The translations under genes and the position numbers were made by a program. Of a stretch of DNA of 64,000 nucleotides, positions 1 to 10,837 are shown in pieces. The stretch's first letter is position 1, and every line of letters starts with the position of its first letter. The stretch lies in contig NC_052143.2 in assembly GCF_016086655.4 (NCBI RefSeq), forward strand, positions 29,341,886 to 29,405,885. The letters run 5' to 3'. The DNA is from Lepeophtheirus salmonis (taxonomy: Eukaryota; Arthropoda; Copepoda; Siphonostomatoida; Caligidae). A model generated the notes under the pieces. It was given only the letters and a program-made list of their open reading frames with translations, did no database searches and was not told where the DNA came from.

Positions 1-215
1 CCGGATTGGCAGAAGAATTAGAAGTGGTTTTTGGGAGGCCAATAAAGCGAAAGGATTTTTTTGTTTTAATATCAAAAAGTGACGTAAACCTGCATTCACT
101 AATCGTAAAATTACAGTACTGTGTGTATGCAATCCAGGCAAAGAAAATGGAAATGGGTGCATCCATTTTAAACATTGCAAGAAATTATTTAAAAAATTTA
201 ATGACCTAGGGTTTT
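1..215 (+). pseudogene. Non-LTR retrotransposon ORF2 C-terminal tail (fragment)
   Basis: The frame is open from the window edge to a stop near 209. It reads as the extreme C-terminus of a non-LTR reverse transcriptase protein, the part after the zinc-binding knuckle. The segment KLQYCVYAIQAKKMEMG resembles the tail segments of the copies at 4662-5352 and 13195-13612 (a hydrophobic run followed by a basic helix). No RT catalytic motif is present, as expected for a 5'-truncated copy. A T-rich stretch follows the stop. The assignment rests on similarity to these other tails and is moderate at best. Confidence 0.4.
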
Positions 216-1090
216 TACTGACTTTGTTTCCTTTTTTTTTGTGTCGTTTTATTGTTCTTGGAAAATGTATTTGGTATTTGTATTTTTCTATGTACTTAGA
301 CTACTTTCCCTGTTTTTGTATTGTTATTAATTGAGCACCAGAAAAAATTGATACTGGTCTAAAAAAAGTTAAAATATACATGGTTCTTTTAAGTACGAAA
401 CATGTTACAACTCTACCAGTCTCTCCTACTTTATATATTAAAAACATGTACTACCCTAAACTTAAATCTTTCTGGTACCCTAATGAGAGTAACTTTCTAT
501 ATGTCTGTAACATGTTCTGATTAAATAATTGTGAATTCTACTCTTTCTACATATATGATCTCAATCCTCTCATTAATTATTTCTGTCAATAGTATTTCAT
601 GTGACGTCAGCACGGTTAATGTCACATATTTTCATCTGTAATATTAAAGACAATACTATATTATTGGATGTTGAAATATAATAATATAAAAAGAATTTAA
701 CTATAAAATATAACCATCAAATATTTAGCGCATGATTGAAAAGTTTTAGTTAAATATCTAAATTAAAAGGTTATTACTTTAGTATACAATCACATTTCCA
801 TATCGTATAACAAAATTAGCTGTAATAATTGAAAGAAAACTATATTTTTCTTTAATTATCGTAATTTTCTTGTCCATAATGGATAAAAAAAACAAAAAAA
901 AACAAAAACGATTCAGTAAACGAAAAACGAATCAAAACATTTGTATTGAGATTTTCCATGGCTATTACTTTGATTTATTTGTAAACACATTATCTTTTGC
1001 GTTACTTTTTTTTATCATTACAGCAATAATATGTAATTTCATGAAGATTTAGAGGCAATTTGACCACTTTATACAGAAAAATAATAATTA
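216..1090. other. AT-rich DNA, no supported gene
   Basis: No recognisable coding region. A 60-codon open frame ending at 1052 has a lysine-rich N-terminus and one hydrophobic stretch, but its composition follows the local A/T runs and nothing supports expression. Confidence 0.6.
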
Positions 1091-1176
1091 ACGGAGGTGT
1101 CCATTAAATGTGAAGACTATGAATATTAAACAAGTATAATTTATTAATTAAGAATAGCATTACAACAAAATTAATA

Positions 1177-1400
1177 CTATAAATAGATGTGACTCGGAGC
1201 TCTCTTAATCATTAATGTAGCCGGTTTTAACTGCAATGATAGCTTCCTGGCTGAGGCAGAAGGGTTGGTAACCACTGTGGATATAGGCCTCTGTCTTTGT
1301 ATCCCAGTGCAGGCAGACAGTAAACTTGTGTCCCTAAATGTTTGGATGAGTAATACTGAAGGCAATTTCACAAAATACATCTAAAAGGTGTAGTCGAGGG
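1177..1400 (-). pseudogene. Tc1-like transposase C-terminus
   Basis: Read on the minus strand, one frame carries the terminal motif of the family: HWDTKTEAYIHSG, then QPFCLSQEAIIAVKTGYIND. This matches the C-terminal pattern (W..M....I...CQAFCRRLEAIIA.KGGYI) of the other family A copies. The reading frame is broken upstream. The DDE catalytic residues are absent because this subfamily lacks the middle of the gene. Confidence 0.65.
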
Positions 1401-1568
1401 GATTGTATTAGGGCTTTAGAGAGCCAAAAGAGACAAAAAAGAGTTCGAAAGAACTCAAAAAACTTATTCAAAAGAGTTTTGCAAAGGAGGATATTGGTTT
1501 CTTTCATTGTTGGTGACAAAGCGGTATCTCCAACAATACCAAGTTATTTTCACTCACTTTTTCGTAGC

Positions 1569-1737
1569 TGTGGAATATGTCGTGTTTATTAGTCTCATTA
1601 TATATTATATTTTATGTATGTATTTATTTATGTCTGTTTATGATCAGTCGTTTGTTTATCGGAGTCTCAAATGTATGTAGTACACGTGTAAACTATAGAA
1701 TAAAGTTAGTTAGTATTAAGTAATACAAGACTACACA
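1569..1737 (+). repeat. 5' LTR of gypsy-type element
   Basis: Begins TGTGGAATATG and ends CTACACA (TG...CA). It contains a possible TATA region (tatatattatattttatg) and AATAAA near 1699. It differs from the 3' LTR copy at only a base or two, which points to a fairly recent insertion. Confidence 0.85.
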
Positions 1738-1752
1738 TGGTTTCAGGTGTAA
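1738..1752 (+). other. Possible primer-binding site
   Basis: TGGTTTCAGG directly follows the 5' LTR terminal CA. TGG is the complement of a tRNA 3' CCA end, as in LTR retrotransposons. I cannot name the tRNA. Confidence 0.4.
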
Positions 1753-1813
1753 AACGAAAACAAAATAAAATTAGCAAATTAAGGGTGCATTGGAATTGTT
1801 CCGGGACAATATT

Positions 1814-2030
1814 ATGGTTTCAAATAGTAATAGCCTACTTCCTCCGAAGCCATTGGACATTTCTAGCAGTGCTAGTGAGAATTTCAAGATGTTTCGCCAG
1901 CAATACATGGTTGATGTGGTTGCCACAGAATTGGACATGGGGTCCAAAGAAAGAAAAAGTGATATCCTCTTAAACCTAGTAGGTGAGGAGGCTCTTAGGA
2001 TTTATAAGGGATTTGTGTGGGCACCCAAGG
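1814..2030 (+). pseudogene. Gag N-terminal fragment
   Basis: The start is set at the ATG at 1814. LPPKPLDISSSASENFKMF, then QYMVDVVATELDMGSKERK and LLNLVGEEALRIYKGF, follows the familiar gypsy Gag capsid pattern (LPPP.PLD...W..F...Y.....L...D.......LL..IGE.AL.IY..F). After residue 70 or so the frame runs without a break into sequence that belongs to the end of pol, which marks the internal deletion. Gag would assemble the retrotransposon particle; this stub lacks the zinc-knuckle part. Confidence 0.65.
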
Positions 2031-2099
2031 CAGGAATGGAAGGAGAGGCAGGATATGTCCCAGAGGAGGCAAGAACGACCCGGAGACTATTCTATTACA

Positions 2100-3493
2100 A
2101 TTTCAAAAATTCTGCTCTCGAAAGACGATACATGTTCTGGGTAAAAATTTGAATACGGCTAATACACTTTCACGATCTCCAATGTATAACAAGGAAAAAT
2201 ATACTTTTTACGAAGAATTGGAATTATATGCAAATCATATAATAGAGGAAATAAATTTCACCCATAGCAAGTTAGAAGAAATTATACATCATCAGCAAGA
2301 AGATTAAGTTTGTAGACAAATTATGATCTATGCATCAGAAGGATGGCCTGATAAACATCTTGTTAAAGGACTTGTTGAACTATATTACGCTTATCGAGCA
2401 GAAATGACAGTTGAAGGCGGGTTATTGATGATGGGAACTAGGGTAGTGATTCCCTCTGCAATAAAATTGGATGTTTAGATCGAATATATGAAGGACATCA
2501 AGTATTGTCAAATGTAAAGCTTTGGCTCGGAACACGGTATGGTAGCCGAGATTAATGAAAAATATTGAAGAACTCATATAAAATTGCCGGAGATGTCAAG
2601 CCAACAGGAAAAATCATCAGGAGGTGTTAATGACAACAATTCTTCCTCAAAGGCCAGGGCAAAATATCCCTACGGATGTTTATGAAGTAAATGGGAAACA
2701 GTAAATTGTTCTCGTGGACTATTATTCAAGATGGATTGAGGTGGCTAGTTTACAAACAACAACATCGAAGGAAGTCATTTTTAGGATGAAAGGGGTATTT
2801 TCTAAATTTCGAATCCCAGATCAAGTGAGGTCTGATAACGCCAGTTATTAAACATAAAAAAAATTCAAACTATTTACCAATGAATATGGGTTCCGTCATC
2901 TTACAAGCAGTCCTGGACATTCAGTAGGAAATGAAGAAACAGAGAGAGTAGTTCAAACTGTTAAAAGACTGTTATCAGGCAGCAAGGACCCTTATTTAGT
3001 GTTATTGAATTATAGAGATACTCCTCTCTCCAATGGATATTCTCCAGCTGAGTTAATGATGGGAAGAAGGTTAAGCACAAAAGTTCATGTAGCTGCATGC
3101 CAGTTACCTCCAATAGTAATACCTAGCCAGGCTCTTCATCAGTTGAAGGAAAATAAAAATACGGTACTAAAGATTAATTTTAATCGGAGACACGCAGCAA
3201 AAACTTTGACTACTCTTCAGAAAGGAGATGAAGTTGTAATACCAGATAGAATACAGTCTGGGATTGTTATAGGAAATTCAACACCACGTTCCTATATTAT
3301 TGAAACAGATACTGGCTCGTATAGAAGAAATTGGGCCCATTTAAATAAGATGCCATCTCCTAGCCTAAAATATTCTACATCTAAAGAAATTAATCAGGAC
3401 GCAAAAGATCCAGGTCCAGCAGTTCTAAAAGAAACCGTTATTAAGTCGGGACGGGTGTCTAAACCCCCAACGATCTTCAATGATTATGTTTAA
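2100..3493 (+). pseudogene. Pol remnant: RNase H end and integrase
   Basis: From 2127 the reading LGKNLNTANTLSRSP matches the end of gypsy RNase H (G..N..AD.LSR.P). The integrase follows in several frames. A zinc-domain region has YYAYRAEMTVEGGLLMMGTR, then NCRRCQANRKNHQ. The core has IPTDVYEV and IVLVDYYSRWIEV for the first Asp, then VRSDNAS for the second. GNEETERVVQTVKRLL stands where the catalytic Glu region (N..E R..QT.K.) belongs. The last 164 codons (3002-3493) are one open frame, starting NYRDTPLSNGYSPAELMMGR. Internal stops and frameshifts before 3000 make it non-functional. It resembles the K02A2.6-like gypsy integrases. Confidence 0.75.
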
Positions 3494-3509
3494 GGTTGAA
3501 TTCATTCAT

Positions 3510-3520
3510 AGAAAGGGAGA
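3510..3520 (+). other. Polypurine tract
   Basis: agaaagggaga lies immediately before the 3' LTR, where the plus-strand primer of an LTR retrotransposon is expected. Confidence 0.75.
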
Positions 3521-3677
3521 TGTGGAATATGTCGTGTGTATTAGTCTCATTATATATTATATTTTATGTATGTATTTATTTATGTCTGTTTATGATCAGT
3601 CGTTTGTTTATCGGAGTCTCAAATGTATGTAGTACACGTGTAAACTATAGAATAAAGTTAGTTAGTATTAAGTAATA

Positions 3678-4358
3678 AAGGGTGATTCAAAACGAGTGGT
3701 TTTTTTCATTAGGGATTTTTTGACAGGCGCTCGCAAGTTCTGTCAAATTTATACGTCATTTTTACTCTGTATTGGTTTACAATTCTGCATGGAAAGATAT
3801 ACGCCACAATAACGTGTACAAATTGTACTATGAAAATCAGCGTTCTGTGAAAGAAGTTTTTCGCAAATTACGCCAAACTTATGGTCCACATAATCGACCT
3901 TTGAATCCACAATTCGCAGATTAATCCAAAAATTTGAAGGGGCAGCAACTTGCTGGGATGTCCCGTCGTCTGGTAGGCCACGTACAGCTCTCAGCATAGA
4001 AAATATTGCGGCTGTAGCCGAGAGTGTAACCGAAGACCATGAAGAATCGATGTGCCACCGCTCTCAACAAATTGGCTTGTCGTATGCAACAACCTGGTAC
4101 CTCAAATTGAAGCACATGGTCTCCACGATATTTTGTTCCAACAAGACGGTGCCACTTGCTACATAGCACGCGTAACAATGGACTTATTGGGCATAATTTT
4201 GGTGAGCAATTAATGAAGGCCAACATATGAAGGGGATTATTTTCCAGAAATAGTTAAAGGATTGTTTTTTTCGGTTCATAATAAAGTTTTGACAATAATA
4301 AAATATTTTATGTATTTTATTTATACAATCCAAAAACCGCTTGTTTCGAATCACCCTT
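3678..4358 (+). mobile_element. Mariner/IS630-type element of the MERYT family, internally deleted
   Basis: Inverted ends of about 24 bp start AAGGGTGATTC at both termini and are flanked by TA duplications. At 681 bp it is too short for a full transposase of about 350 codons. It keeps the N-terminal region and a short piece around the second catalytic Asp. The insertion is exact, so the empty site can be read in the 5' LTR. Confidence 0.85.
3789..4230 (+). pseudogene. Mariner-like transposase, deleted and frameshifted
   Basis: It starts MERYTPQ and continues RVQIVLYYENQRSVKEVFRK, a helix-turn-helix N-terminus of the DUF4817 type found in insect and other arthropod mariner-like transposases. 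In the next frame TIRRLIQKFEGA and GRPRTALSIENIAAVAESV match the following part. EAHGLHDILFQQDGATCY carries the second catalytic Asp. The region between them, with the first Asp, is gone, and nothing after NNFGEQL matches the family. Confidence 0.7.
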
Positions 4359-4372
4359 TACAAGACTAAACA

Positions 4373-4661
4373 ATAACTCTCTGGAATGTCGGGTGTAAAA
4401 TCCTGAGATCTCTTGTATGGGCCCTCATGGACTTAAGTGGATTGGCCAAGGCTATTTTGATTAACTCTTTCATATCCAGTTTGCCCTTTTGACCAAGCCA
4501 TATTCCTCTCGAACGTTAAGGATTTATTAAAGGCGTCAACAGAGATCCAGGAAATTCGTCGATGACGTTCAAGTGTTAATTTTTTTCAAATTGTATGTAA
4601 GCTGGAGGGCTCAAGTTTGTTTTGTTTTGAAGCTGGCTACTTATGCTTTAATATAACCACA
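4373..4661 (-). pseudogene. Tc1-like family A transposase N-terminal half
   Basis: The minus strand reads ccatgagggcccatacaaga, then gattttacacccgacattcc, the same words in the same order as 18430-18490 in the forward copy. This is the part between the N-terminal HTH and the deletion joint. Stops occur throughout. It ends abruptly at about 4661 (gctttaatata), where the non-LTR tail begins. Confidence 0.7.
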
Positions 4662-5352
4662 TGTGAACGAATTTTAATCCACATGGGCCCAACACGAATT
4701 GTGGAGAGAAGATTGATGAGACTTGGACTCAATATGAATTTGGCACAGCTGGGGCCAGTAGTAATTATGAGGAACCCATTTACGGACTCACACCAAAAAT
4801 GTTTGCGATATAGTATTGGCACATACTCTTTATATACCAACAAATCAAAGGTGAATACCGAAGAGCGCTGGTTTCATTGGTGTAAATCGTCTTTCCATCT
4901 TCTCTTTTACTGACCAAAAATACTCCCCCTTATCGGTATGGTGGAGTGTATGATTCTCGGAGCTTATAATGTGGTCCTGAGCCCTTCTGACGGGCTGATT
5001 GTAACATCCCCAAACACCATCAGGCTTTTCAAATTGAGATTTATAACTGCAAAAGTCCAAGGAATTATATACGCAGTGAAGGTTGCTGAAAAAAGAATTC
5101 CAGCATGACTAGAACCTTACGTATCCCAGCAAATCGACATATTAAAAAACTTTTAGGATTCGTGATTGCCTTCGAAAAAGCAGGTTTTGCTAGGACCTTT
5201 GCACTAAAAATTAGAAGTTTATCAAAAGTCTTGTTTACGACCGGCTCACTTCTCCTGTACTATGTTTTTTTTTTGTTGTTTTTTTTGCCTTGTTTCATCA
5301 TTTTACATTATGTAGTAATACTGTTAGTATGTTTGTTAGAAATAAGGGAATA
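4662..5352 (+). mobile_element. 5'-truncated non-LTR retrotransposon 3' tail
   Basis: RRLMRLGLNMNLAQLGPVVI, then HWCKSSFHLLFY, then GMVECMILGAYNVVLSPS is the end of ORF2, with a degenerate zinc knuckle (the HWCK...H part). A sister copy lies on the minus strand at 26940-27375 (RRCHWCKSELETSFQHLFY). The element sits inside the Tc1-like host, which resumes at about 5353. Such 5' truncation is normal for target-primed reverse transcription. I could not define a target duplication. Confidence 0.65.
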
Positions 5353-5427
5353 GATATACATATATAAAAGCATTTCAATCATTAATTATTGAATTAGTAA
5401 GTGTTGAAACTTCAATTGACCAGCTGG
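5353..5427 (-). repeat. Terminal inverted repeat end of the family A host element
   Basis: The run aatcattaattattgaatta, then taagtgttgaaacttcaatt, aligns with the reverse complement of 60502-60570. It ends ...gaccagctgg followed by TA. Confidence 0.65.
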
Positions 5428-7322
5428 TAAGCTCAGATGTTATGCATTCAATAATTAAACAAAATTACAACTGCTTTAAAACATAAAATACCATGTTGAA
5501 AATTCAAAATAGAAAGAACCATTCCCGCTTTCAAGTACATATTTTATACACTGTTATGTAGCTGGTAAACCTGTTTCTATGTGGTATATATTTCCAGTAT
5601 CGCCCTTTTTAATAGGATTGTCCCATCTTTTTCTTCTTGAATTACTCAGCTAAATTTATTGCTGGGTTCTTATCAAAGACCTTCCTTACCTCCTTGGGCT
5701 TCACTCTTATACAAATCTTAATATTATCTTTACATTCGACTCCATTGCCAAAATATTTCTGACTCGACGCACAGTAATGTTACTGACCTTCAAGATCTTT
5801 ATACCGTCGGACATGGTCAATGTAAGCTCTTTTTCCTTCCATCCTGATTATCTTACTAGTTTGGTATAATTTACTGTAAGTTTTTAATTGTAATCGCTAA
5901 ACTTATCAAAAAATGTGATTAAAAAAGGTCTGACTACGTTTTCATCTTTCTGGTAAATACTAACTGGACATACCTTTTACATACCTTTGATGGATGCATG
6001 GTCGTTTTTAGAAAAAGAAGTACACATTATATATATTGACTTCTAAGACAGTTTCTAGGTCAGAGGGAGTAATTGTTATTTTTATTTCTACTTAACGAGT
6101 GCAGCTCCATCTCACCAATTAAAGGAACATATAAAAACAAGCTTGTTGCAACCGTCTCCTGTTTCACATCCATACTATTTGTAAATATAAAAAGGATATA
6201 TTGTCATCAATAGTTATAAGAGTAAGTCTTTGTTGGATTTTGCATAATAATTTAGGATCTGCAGTTTGTGAAAGCTATCAGTGCTACAAAATAATTTATT
6301 TTAAATGCAATTTTATGTACATCCAGTTACAGTTAATTAAATAATGCATTGCTCTTTACCGTACAATAATAAAATATAAGGCAATGAACAAGACCAAACA
6401 AAGGGGTATATGTGCTACTACACCAGATTCTTAAGCCTATATTATGTTTAAGTTATAATCAATGATTTTTTAACATACAGTTCATAAATATTAATATACG
6501 AAGTTCTACGTCTTCTTTTTGCATTGGTTGATGTCCCTCATATGATAGAGTAGAACATCTATTGATGAGGTTGTGTGCACTTTGTGGCTCTTCACAACAC
6601 ACATTGTCCAAGTTTGATAGTCTTCGATTTCGGTTCTTTTAGCATGACATAGCACCAAACTTCATAGAAGAAATCAAGTATTTTCTTCTTTATGGTGCTC
6701 GGTGACACTCCTACATTGGATCAAAGTTATTTTAGCCTATATGTATTTGATATAAATGGTGTAAGATTTTTATTTATTTTCTTCCTCACATGATTTCTTG
6801 TAGATGATATATTAAAAATATATGACAGCTAAGCAGATCTCCTCCCTAACAACTTTTAAATTAACCGAGTGACAACGTTCATTTTCTGTTAATTTTACTT
6901 ATATACCGGCAGGATATATTTTATACATAACTAGGTACATACATACATACGATAAAAGCCTTTTCCAACAGGTACATAATACATATCTCAGGAAACCTTT
7001 AAGAACCAAGATGGATATCTATTCAAGTTGACATTGAATAAGCGACATATTATCACATATACTTTAAAATAATGTAATGCCATTCTGTTCTTTGACTAGT
7101 TATTTTTCTTATGGATAACAATGGATTTGCTATCAGATGTATATATATATATATATTTCAAGATCCTACATTAAATCATGCCTTGATTTAAACTTCGAGA
7201 AAGAATATGCAAATGAAATGCTCATTGATGAATGATAGAACTGATAGCGTGATATTCATTTTAAATTATGCAAAAGGATTTTAATTTATTCGGGAATATT
7301 ATAGAACCAATTTTAATACATA
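5428..7322. other. AT-rich DNA, no supported gene
   Basis: No coding signal. There are short (CATA)n and (AT)n runs near 6938 and 7140. A word at 6226-6270 and another at 6829-6880 recur near 8245 and 12788 (see the repeat entries). Confidence 0.6.
6226..6880 (-). repeat. Diverged copy of an unclassified dispersed repeat
   Basis: gtaagtctttgttggatttt at 6226 aligns with gtaagtccttgttagactca at 12788. gatctcctccctaacaactt at 6834 aligns with words at 8247 and 12900. If both belong to one copy, it carries extra sequence between the two words. Confidence 0.3.
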
Positions 7323-7870
7323 CCGTGTGGTCCAGTAAAGTTTGAACATTTTGAGTTTTAACCTTCAACAATTTATCAATTGACAATAGAATTTCAAAAA
7401 AATTATTTATATATATTGATGTGTGTCTGAGCTCTATTAATAATTAATGCTGCCGCTGTTATAGGCAATTATGGCTTCCAGGTAGTTGCGAAAGGTCTAA
7501 CACCCTCTATGGATGCAGTCCTCTGTCATAGCTTCCAGTGCTAGCTAATTGTGACTTTGAAGGTCTTAGTGTTTGGATGACATACACTCTAGACCCTCTT
7601 CTCGACATGTACCCAAAGGTCGTAGTTGAGAGGATTGGCATCAGAGCTATAGGGGGACTAATGAATTTTAATGAGCCACTTGCTAGTACTTAAAAGTATT
7701 AAAAATTGTTTTTAATTGGCTCCTCTTGGTGGGGAAAAATTCACGAGCATATTTTACAAGTACAATGTTTTGCTGGTGCTAAAAATTGGCATGAAAAAAG
7801 TAGTCGTTTAGGCGAAAAAAATTAAATCCCTTAGATCAGACTGAACAAAAAAATGTTTAAAGTGTTGATT
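7323..7870 (-). mobile_element. Decayed Tc1-like family A copy retaining the catalytic middle
   Basis: The end ccgtgtggtccagtaaagtt follows TA at 7321-7322. Read on the minus strand: PPRGAN, then STSKWLIKIH, then PYSSDANPLNYDLWVHVEKR. That corresponds to the region from the second catalytic residue to the third (the SPD..PLDY..W motif), followed by a C-terminus ending near 7400 in the family's AA.I end. Unlike the copies at 1091, 18114, 57330 and 60502, it has transposase sequence where they have the deletion joint. It is too broken to be active, and its left half was not found. Confidence 0.6.
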
Positions 7871-10390
7871 TTAAATGAGCATGGTGTAGTCAAAGATCAA
7901 AGCCAGGGATGTAAACCCTTAACCTTCTATTGAGTGCTTGTATTTTAGTCGTTAGTGAAAAAATGAAACTGTTATCATTATTTTTCCCTTCTTAAGGAGA
8001 GAACATATAACTTTTAATTATAACCACGAGTGTGTTGCTCATAAATGACGGAAAATAACAATAATAATTTGATGGGAAATTATAAATTGAAATCCCAGTT
8101 GCACTTAAGCTATAATTAAGGATTGATATTTCAGTAAATCATATTTACCTAAGTATCTCCTTGATAAATAAGTGAGACTTGTGTTAACTTCTTACATTGA
8201 CCATTAGTTCGCAACTAATTTAATAAAACATCATGTAATATAAGGTAATCTCCTCCAAACAGTCTTCAAATTGTAAGGGTTACCCAGTTAATTTTCGTTT
8301 CCTTTCTTTTTCTACGTAATGATAATATTTATAGTTATAGTCATAGCATCTGTAAAATATCATAGGCGCCGAGGCCCCTACATTGTTTTTAAATAGCCAA
8401 TGAGGCGTTTTTCACACTATTGTCACTTCTAAATGATCTTTGAAGAAAAATACAACATAAACAATCAATAATGCACACACATAAAATAATTAAATTCTTT
8501 TTAAAAAAATAACAACCACACGAGCAATAATAAAAAATTTGAAAATACAATTGACAGATTCACATTTTGTCGATTTCTAAAAATGTTCCTAGAAATTAAT
8601 TATTAAAAATAAATTTATATATAAACAATAGCAAAGTAAAAACTAACAAACACACACCTTATGTATCTCACTATTTTTCACTGCTAAAGACTTCCTTAAA
8701 ATAATTACAGGCCCTGCGACCTGGGTCACTTTTCTTTAGATACGGCATCACAAGGATACCTTTTTTGGCAACATTATATGAAACTTTGCCACTGCCTTGG
8801 ATGCTATCCTCAAAGCCACATTCTGGCTATCTGGTAGGAAGCTTTATATTAGTTTGTGATGAATCAGTGATCTCCAAATATTTTAGAGAATACCCTCCAC
8901 CAGTACTCCCCCAACTTTTTCTATTCATTTGCACTCCCTGATGTCTTGCTGTAATGTATGCGTCTCATTACAGTAACAAAATAGGTTCCAGTCATCGTGA
9001 AATACTCTCGGCGTGAAGTAGAGGCCGATGCTATTCTATACTTTGTATGCCTTTGTTTCACAGTTAGTGTTGTAATAAATTGAGCAATTGTTCACATATC
9101 CTATGTATACTCATAACTGAAGAAGAGTTTCCAGGTAGAATATTTGTTGTCGAAATGACTATATTGTCTGTAAAGTACTGTGTTTATTACCAAACTATTA
9201 TTAAACTTATCTAAAAATAAAGTATGCCTTTGATGAAAGGAAAATAGAGCAAAAAAAAATTTATTTTAATGTCAAATTCCAAAATAACTCAGGTTTTATA
9301 AAAATTATAGCTACAAAAAACGGTTTTTGGGTTTTGGGTATAGCATAAGATTACCTTATGTGCCCTCCCAAAAATTGACATTCCCGTGTTAGCTTATCTC
9401 AGCTCAAAAGAGGGGCATATGAAAAATGTCAACCTCCTAGGTTCAATGGTGTGGGAACGTATAAAGGACATCCACACACACACACAATCTCTCTTTTATA
9501 TAAATACATATTATTATATTTGAAAGGTCATATATCGTCACATTTAGTCACTTAAATATATATTAATAATATTGGGCATATTAATGCACCCATATGCATT
9601 TAGGTACGCTTATATGATGTAAGAAAACTAATCCAGAACTTTCCAAGTGTAAATAGCGTCGGAGCAACCACAAAATTAGGCAACGCGTCTCAATCATTTC
9701 AGCACCAGTTTCAGTGCTGAAAAAGCTTCAGGGACCATTGGAATCTCCGAGCCGACTGCCTTCAACATTTAGAAGTCCAATAATGATAGAGATAGGGTGG
9801 AAATTTGTATTGTACATATTTAGATTCATTCATCGTTTCATTAATTATCATGATATTTTTGAAATATTAGAAGGAATAATAGTAGAACTTTAAAATTTAT
9901 AAAAAAACATTTCATTATAAGAACTTATGTTCGTGCTATTTAAGTATTCAAGCTATATGATTTTTTAGAATTCGATAAAATAATATTAAATATATTATAT
10001 ACTTGTTATTTATCTATGTTATAAATTTTTAATTAATTCGTGATTATTTTTCTACTATAAGGAATTTTTTTTTGAAAATTTAGCTTTTGTAGAAAACTGC
10101 AGATGTAATGGCACTTTGAAACTGTTCGAAAACTGGTTTTTCTCTGGGATTGAATGTGATTTTTTCACTTTTTTATCAGGTTTAAAAATTTGCTCAGGAT
10201 TAGACATATCATTTTTTTAGTATTCATATTTAATTATTATTTATTAATGGACAAATTACCAATCAAGACATGTACATACATATATTTTTTATGAATTCTT
10301 AATTATTTTATGTAGTGTTGTTCATAAACTAAATAATGGGGGGAAAGAACAAGACATATTAACCTGTCTTAGCCTCACTATTTGTCACCA
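7871..10390. other. AT-rich DNA, nothing firmly identified
   Basis: There are (AC)n at about 9473-9484 and a unit of the unclassified repeat near 8245. At 8690-8960 the minus strand holds a 100-codon patchwork (NRKSWGSTGGGYSLKYLE) that faintly recalls the TGGG linker of Myb/SANT-like arthropod proteins. It has stops and I do not call it. Confidence 0.5.
8200..8330 (-). repeat. Copy of an unclassified dispersed repeat
   Basis: taatctcctccaaacagtct, then tcaaattgtaagggtta, aligns over about 80 bp with 12895-12960. Confidence 0.4.
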
Positions 10391-10444
10391 AAAAACAAAA
10401 CACATTAGATGCTTCATTGACTCCAAAAGCCAACATCTACATCG

Positions 10445-10829
10445 TTATAAATGATTCCTCAAAATCTTCACATTGATGATAATCTCAAAGATAATAAAAG
10501 TAATAAAGGATTTAAAGTAAGGCCACTGATGGTTTATCTTATCGAAAGGTTTACAACTTTTTGTCCTACAATTGTAAAGCTCTACTGCAGAATAATGGCA
10601 GAATTGATCTCATTGATCAACGAAATGCTTCATTTACGTACCACTTGGATTGCAAGTCATCAACATGATTTGATATAAGAATCTTCTTTGATTTTCTAGA
10701 TATACCGTTTGTAAATTATTTCATTTAAGAAAATAAATATCCAAATAAGTTATTGCTTCTCGACAGCAAAGTTGTAATTGCAAAGAATATGATTAAATAT
10801 TATGAGGAGCGTCAAAGGGCAATCCAATT
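10445..10829 (+). pseudogene. piggyBac transposase fragment
   Basis: HIDDNLKDNKSNKGFKVRP, then LMVYLIERF, matches the piggyBac segment that precedes the second catalytic region (L.F.DN....D...K.RPLID.L...F). Downstream, at 10690-10829, only short open pieces such as NMIKYYEERQRAIQLSRP remain. The stretch ends at a hAT-type insertion. It is too short to place all domains, but the KVRP word is distinctive. Confidence 0.55.
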
Positions 10830-10837
10830 GTCTAGAC

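Larger units (their letters stand above)
1569..4372 (+). mobile_element. Internally deleted Ty3/gypsy-type LTR retrotransposon
   Basis: Two near-identical 169-bp LTRs (1569-1737, and 3521-3677 plus 4359-4372) flank a 1.78-kb interior. The interior holds a gag N-terminal part fused to the end of RNase H, followed by an integrase. Protease and reverse transcriptase are missing, apparently through one deletion near 2030-2100. A purine tract at 3510-3520 abuts the 3' LTR, and TGG follows the 5' LTR. The flanks gtagc (before 1569) and ataac (after 4372) are each one base from ATAGC. That word lies at this point in uninterrupted family A copies, so this is probably an eroded 5-bp target duplication. 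The element could not move without an autonomous relative. Confidence 0.8.
3521..4372 (+). repeat. 3' LTR, interrupted by a mariner insertion
   Basis: The LTR runs 3521-3677, stops inside the word AAGTAATA, and resumes at 4359 with TACAAGACTAAACA, the missing LTR end. The interrupting element duplicated TA (3676-3677 and 4359-4360). Confidence 0.85.
1091..5427 (-). mobile_element. Tc1-like element (family A), split by nested insertions
   Basis: The element is on the minus strand and survives in three pieces: 1091-1568, 4373-4661 and about 5353-5427. The left end reads ggaggtgtccattaaatgtg and the right end ttgaaacttcaattgaccag. These are decayed versions of the family end seen cleanly at 60502 (GGTGGTCCAATGAAATCTGA), and both lie next to a TA. 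Joining the pieces on paper gives the same order as the copies at 18114 and 60502: N-terminal HTH, the family deletion joint, transposase C-terminus, 3' untranslated region. The element was therefore in place before the gypsy element and the non-LTR tail landed in it. Confidence 0.75.

Noticed and set aside
870..1052. A 60-codon frame with a Lys-rich start and a hydrophobic segment, like a small membrane protein
   Set aside because: Composed of A-rich then T-rich DNA; such frames arise freely at this base composition, and there is no homology or context.
8690..8960. Minus-strand patchwork with SWGSTGGG, suggesting a Myb/SANT-like protein
   Set aside because: Only a short low-specificity word matches, with a stop and no DNA-binding domain visible.
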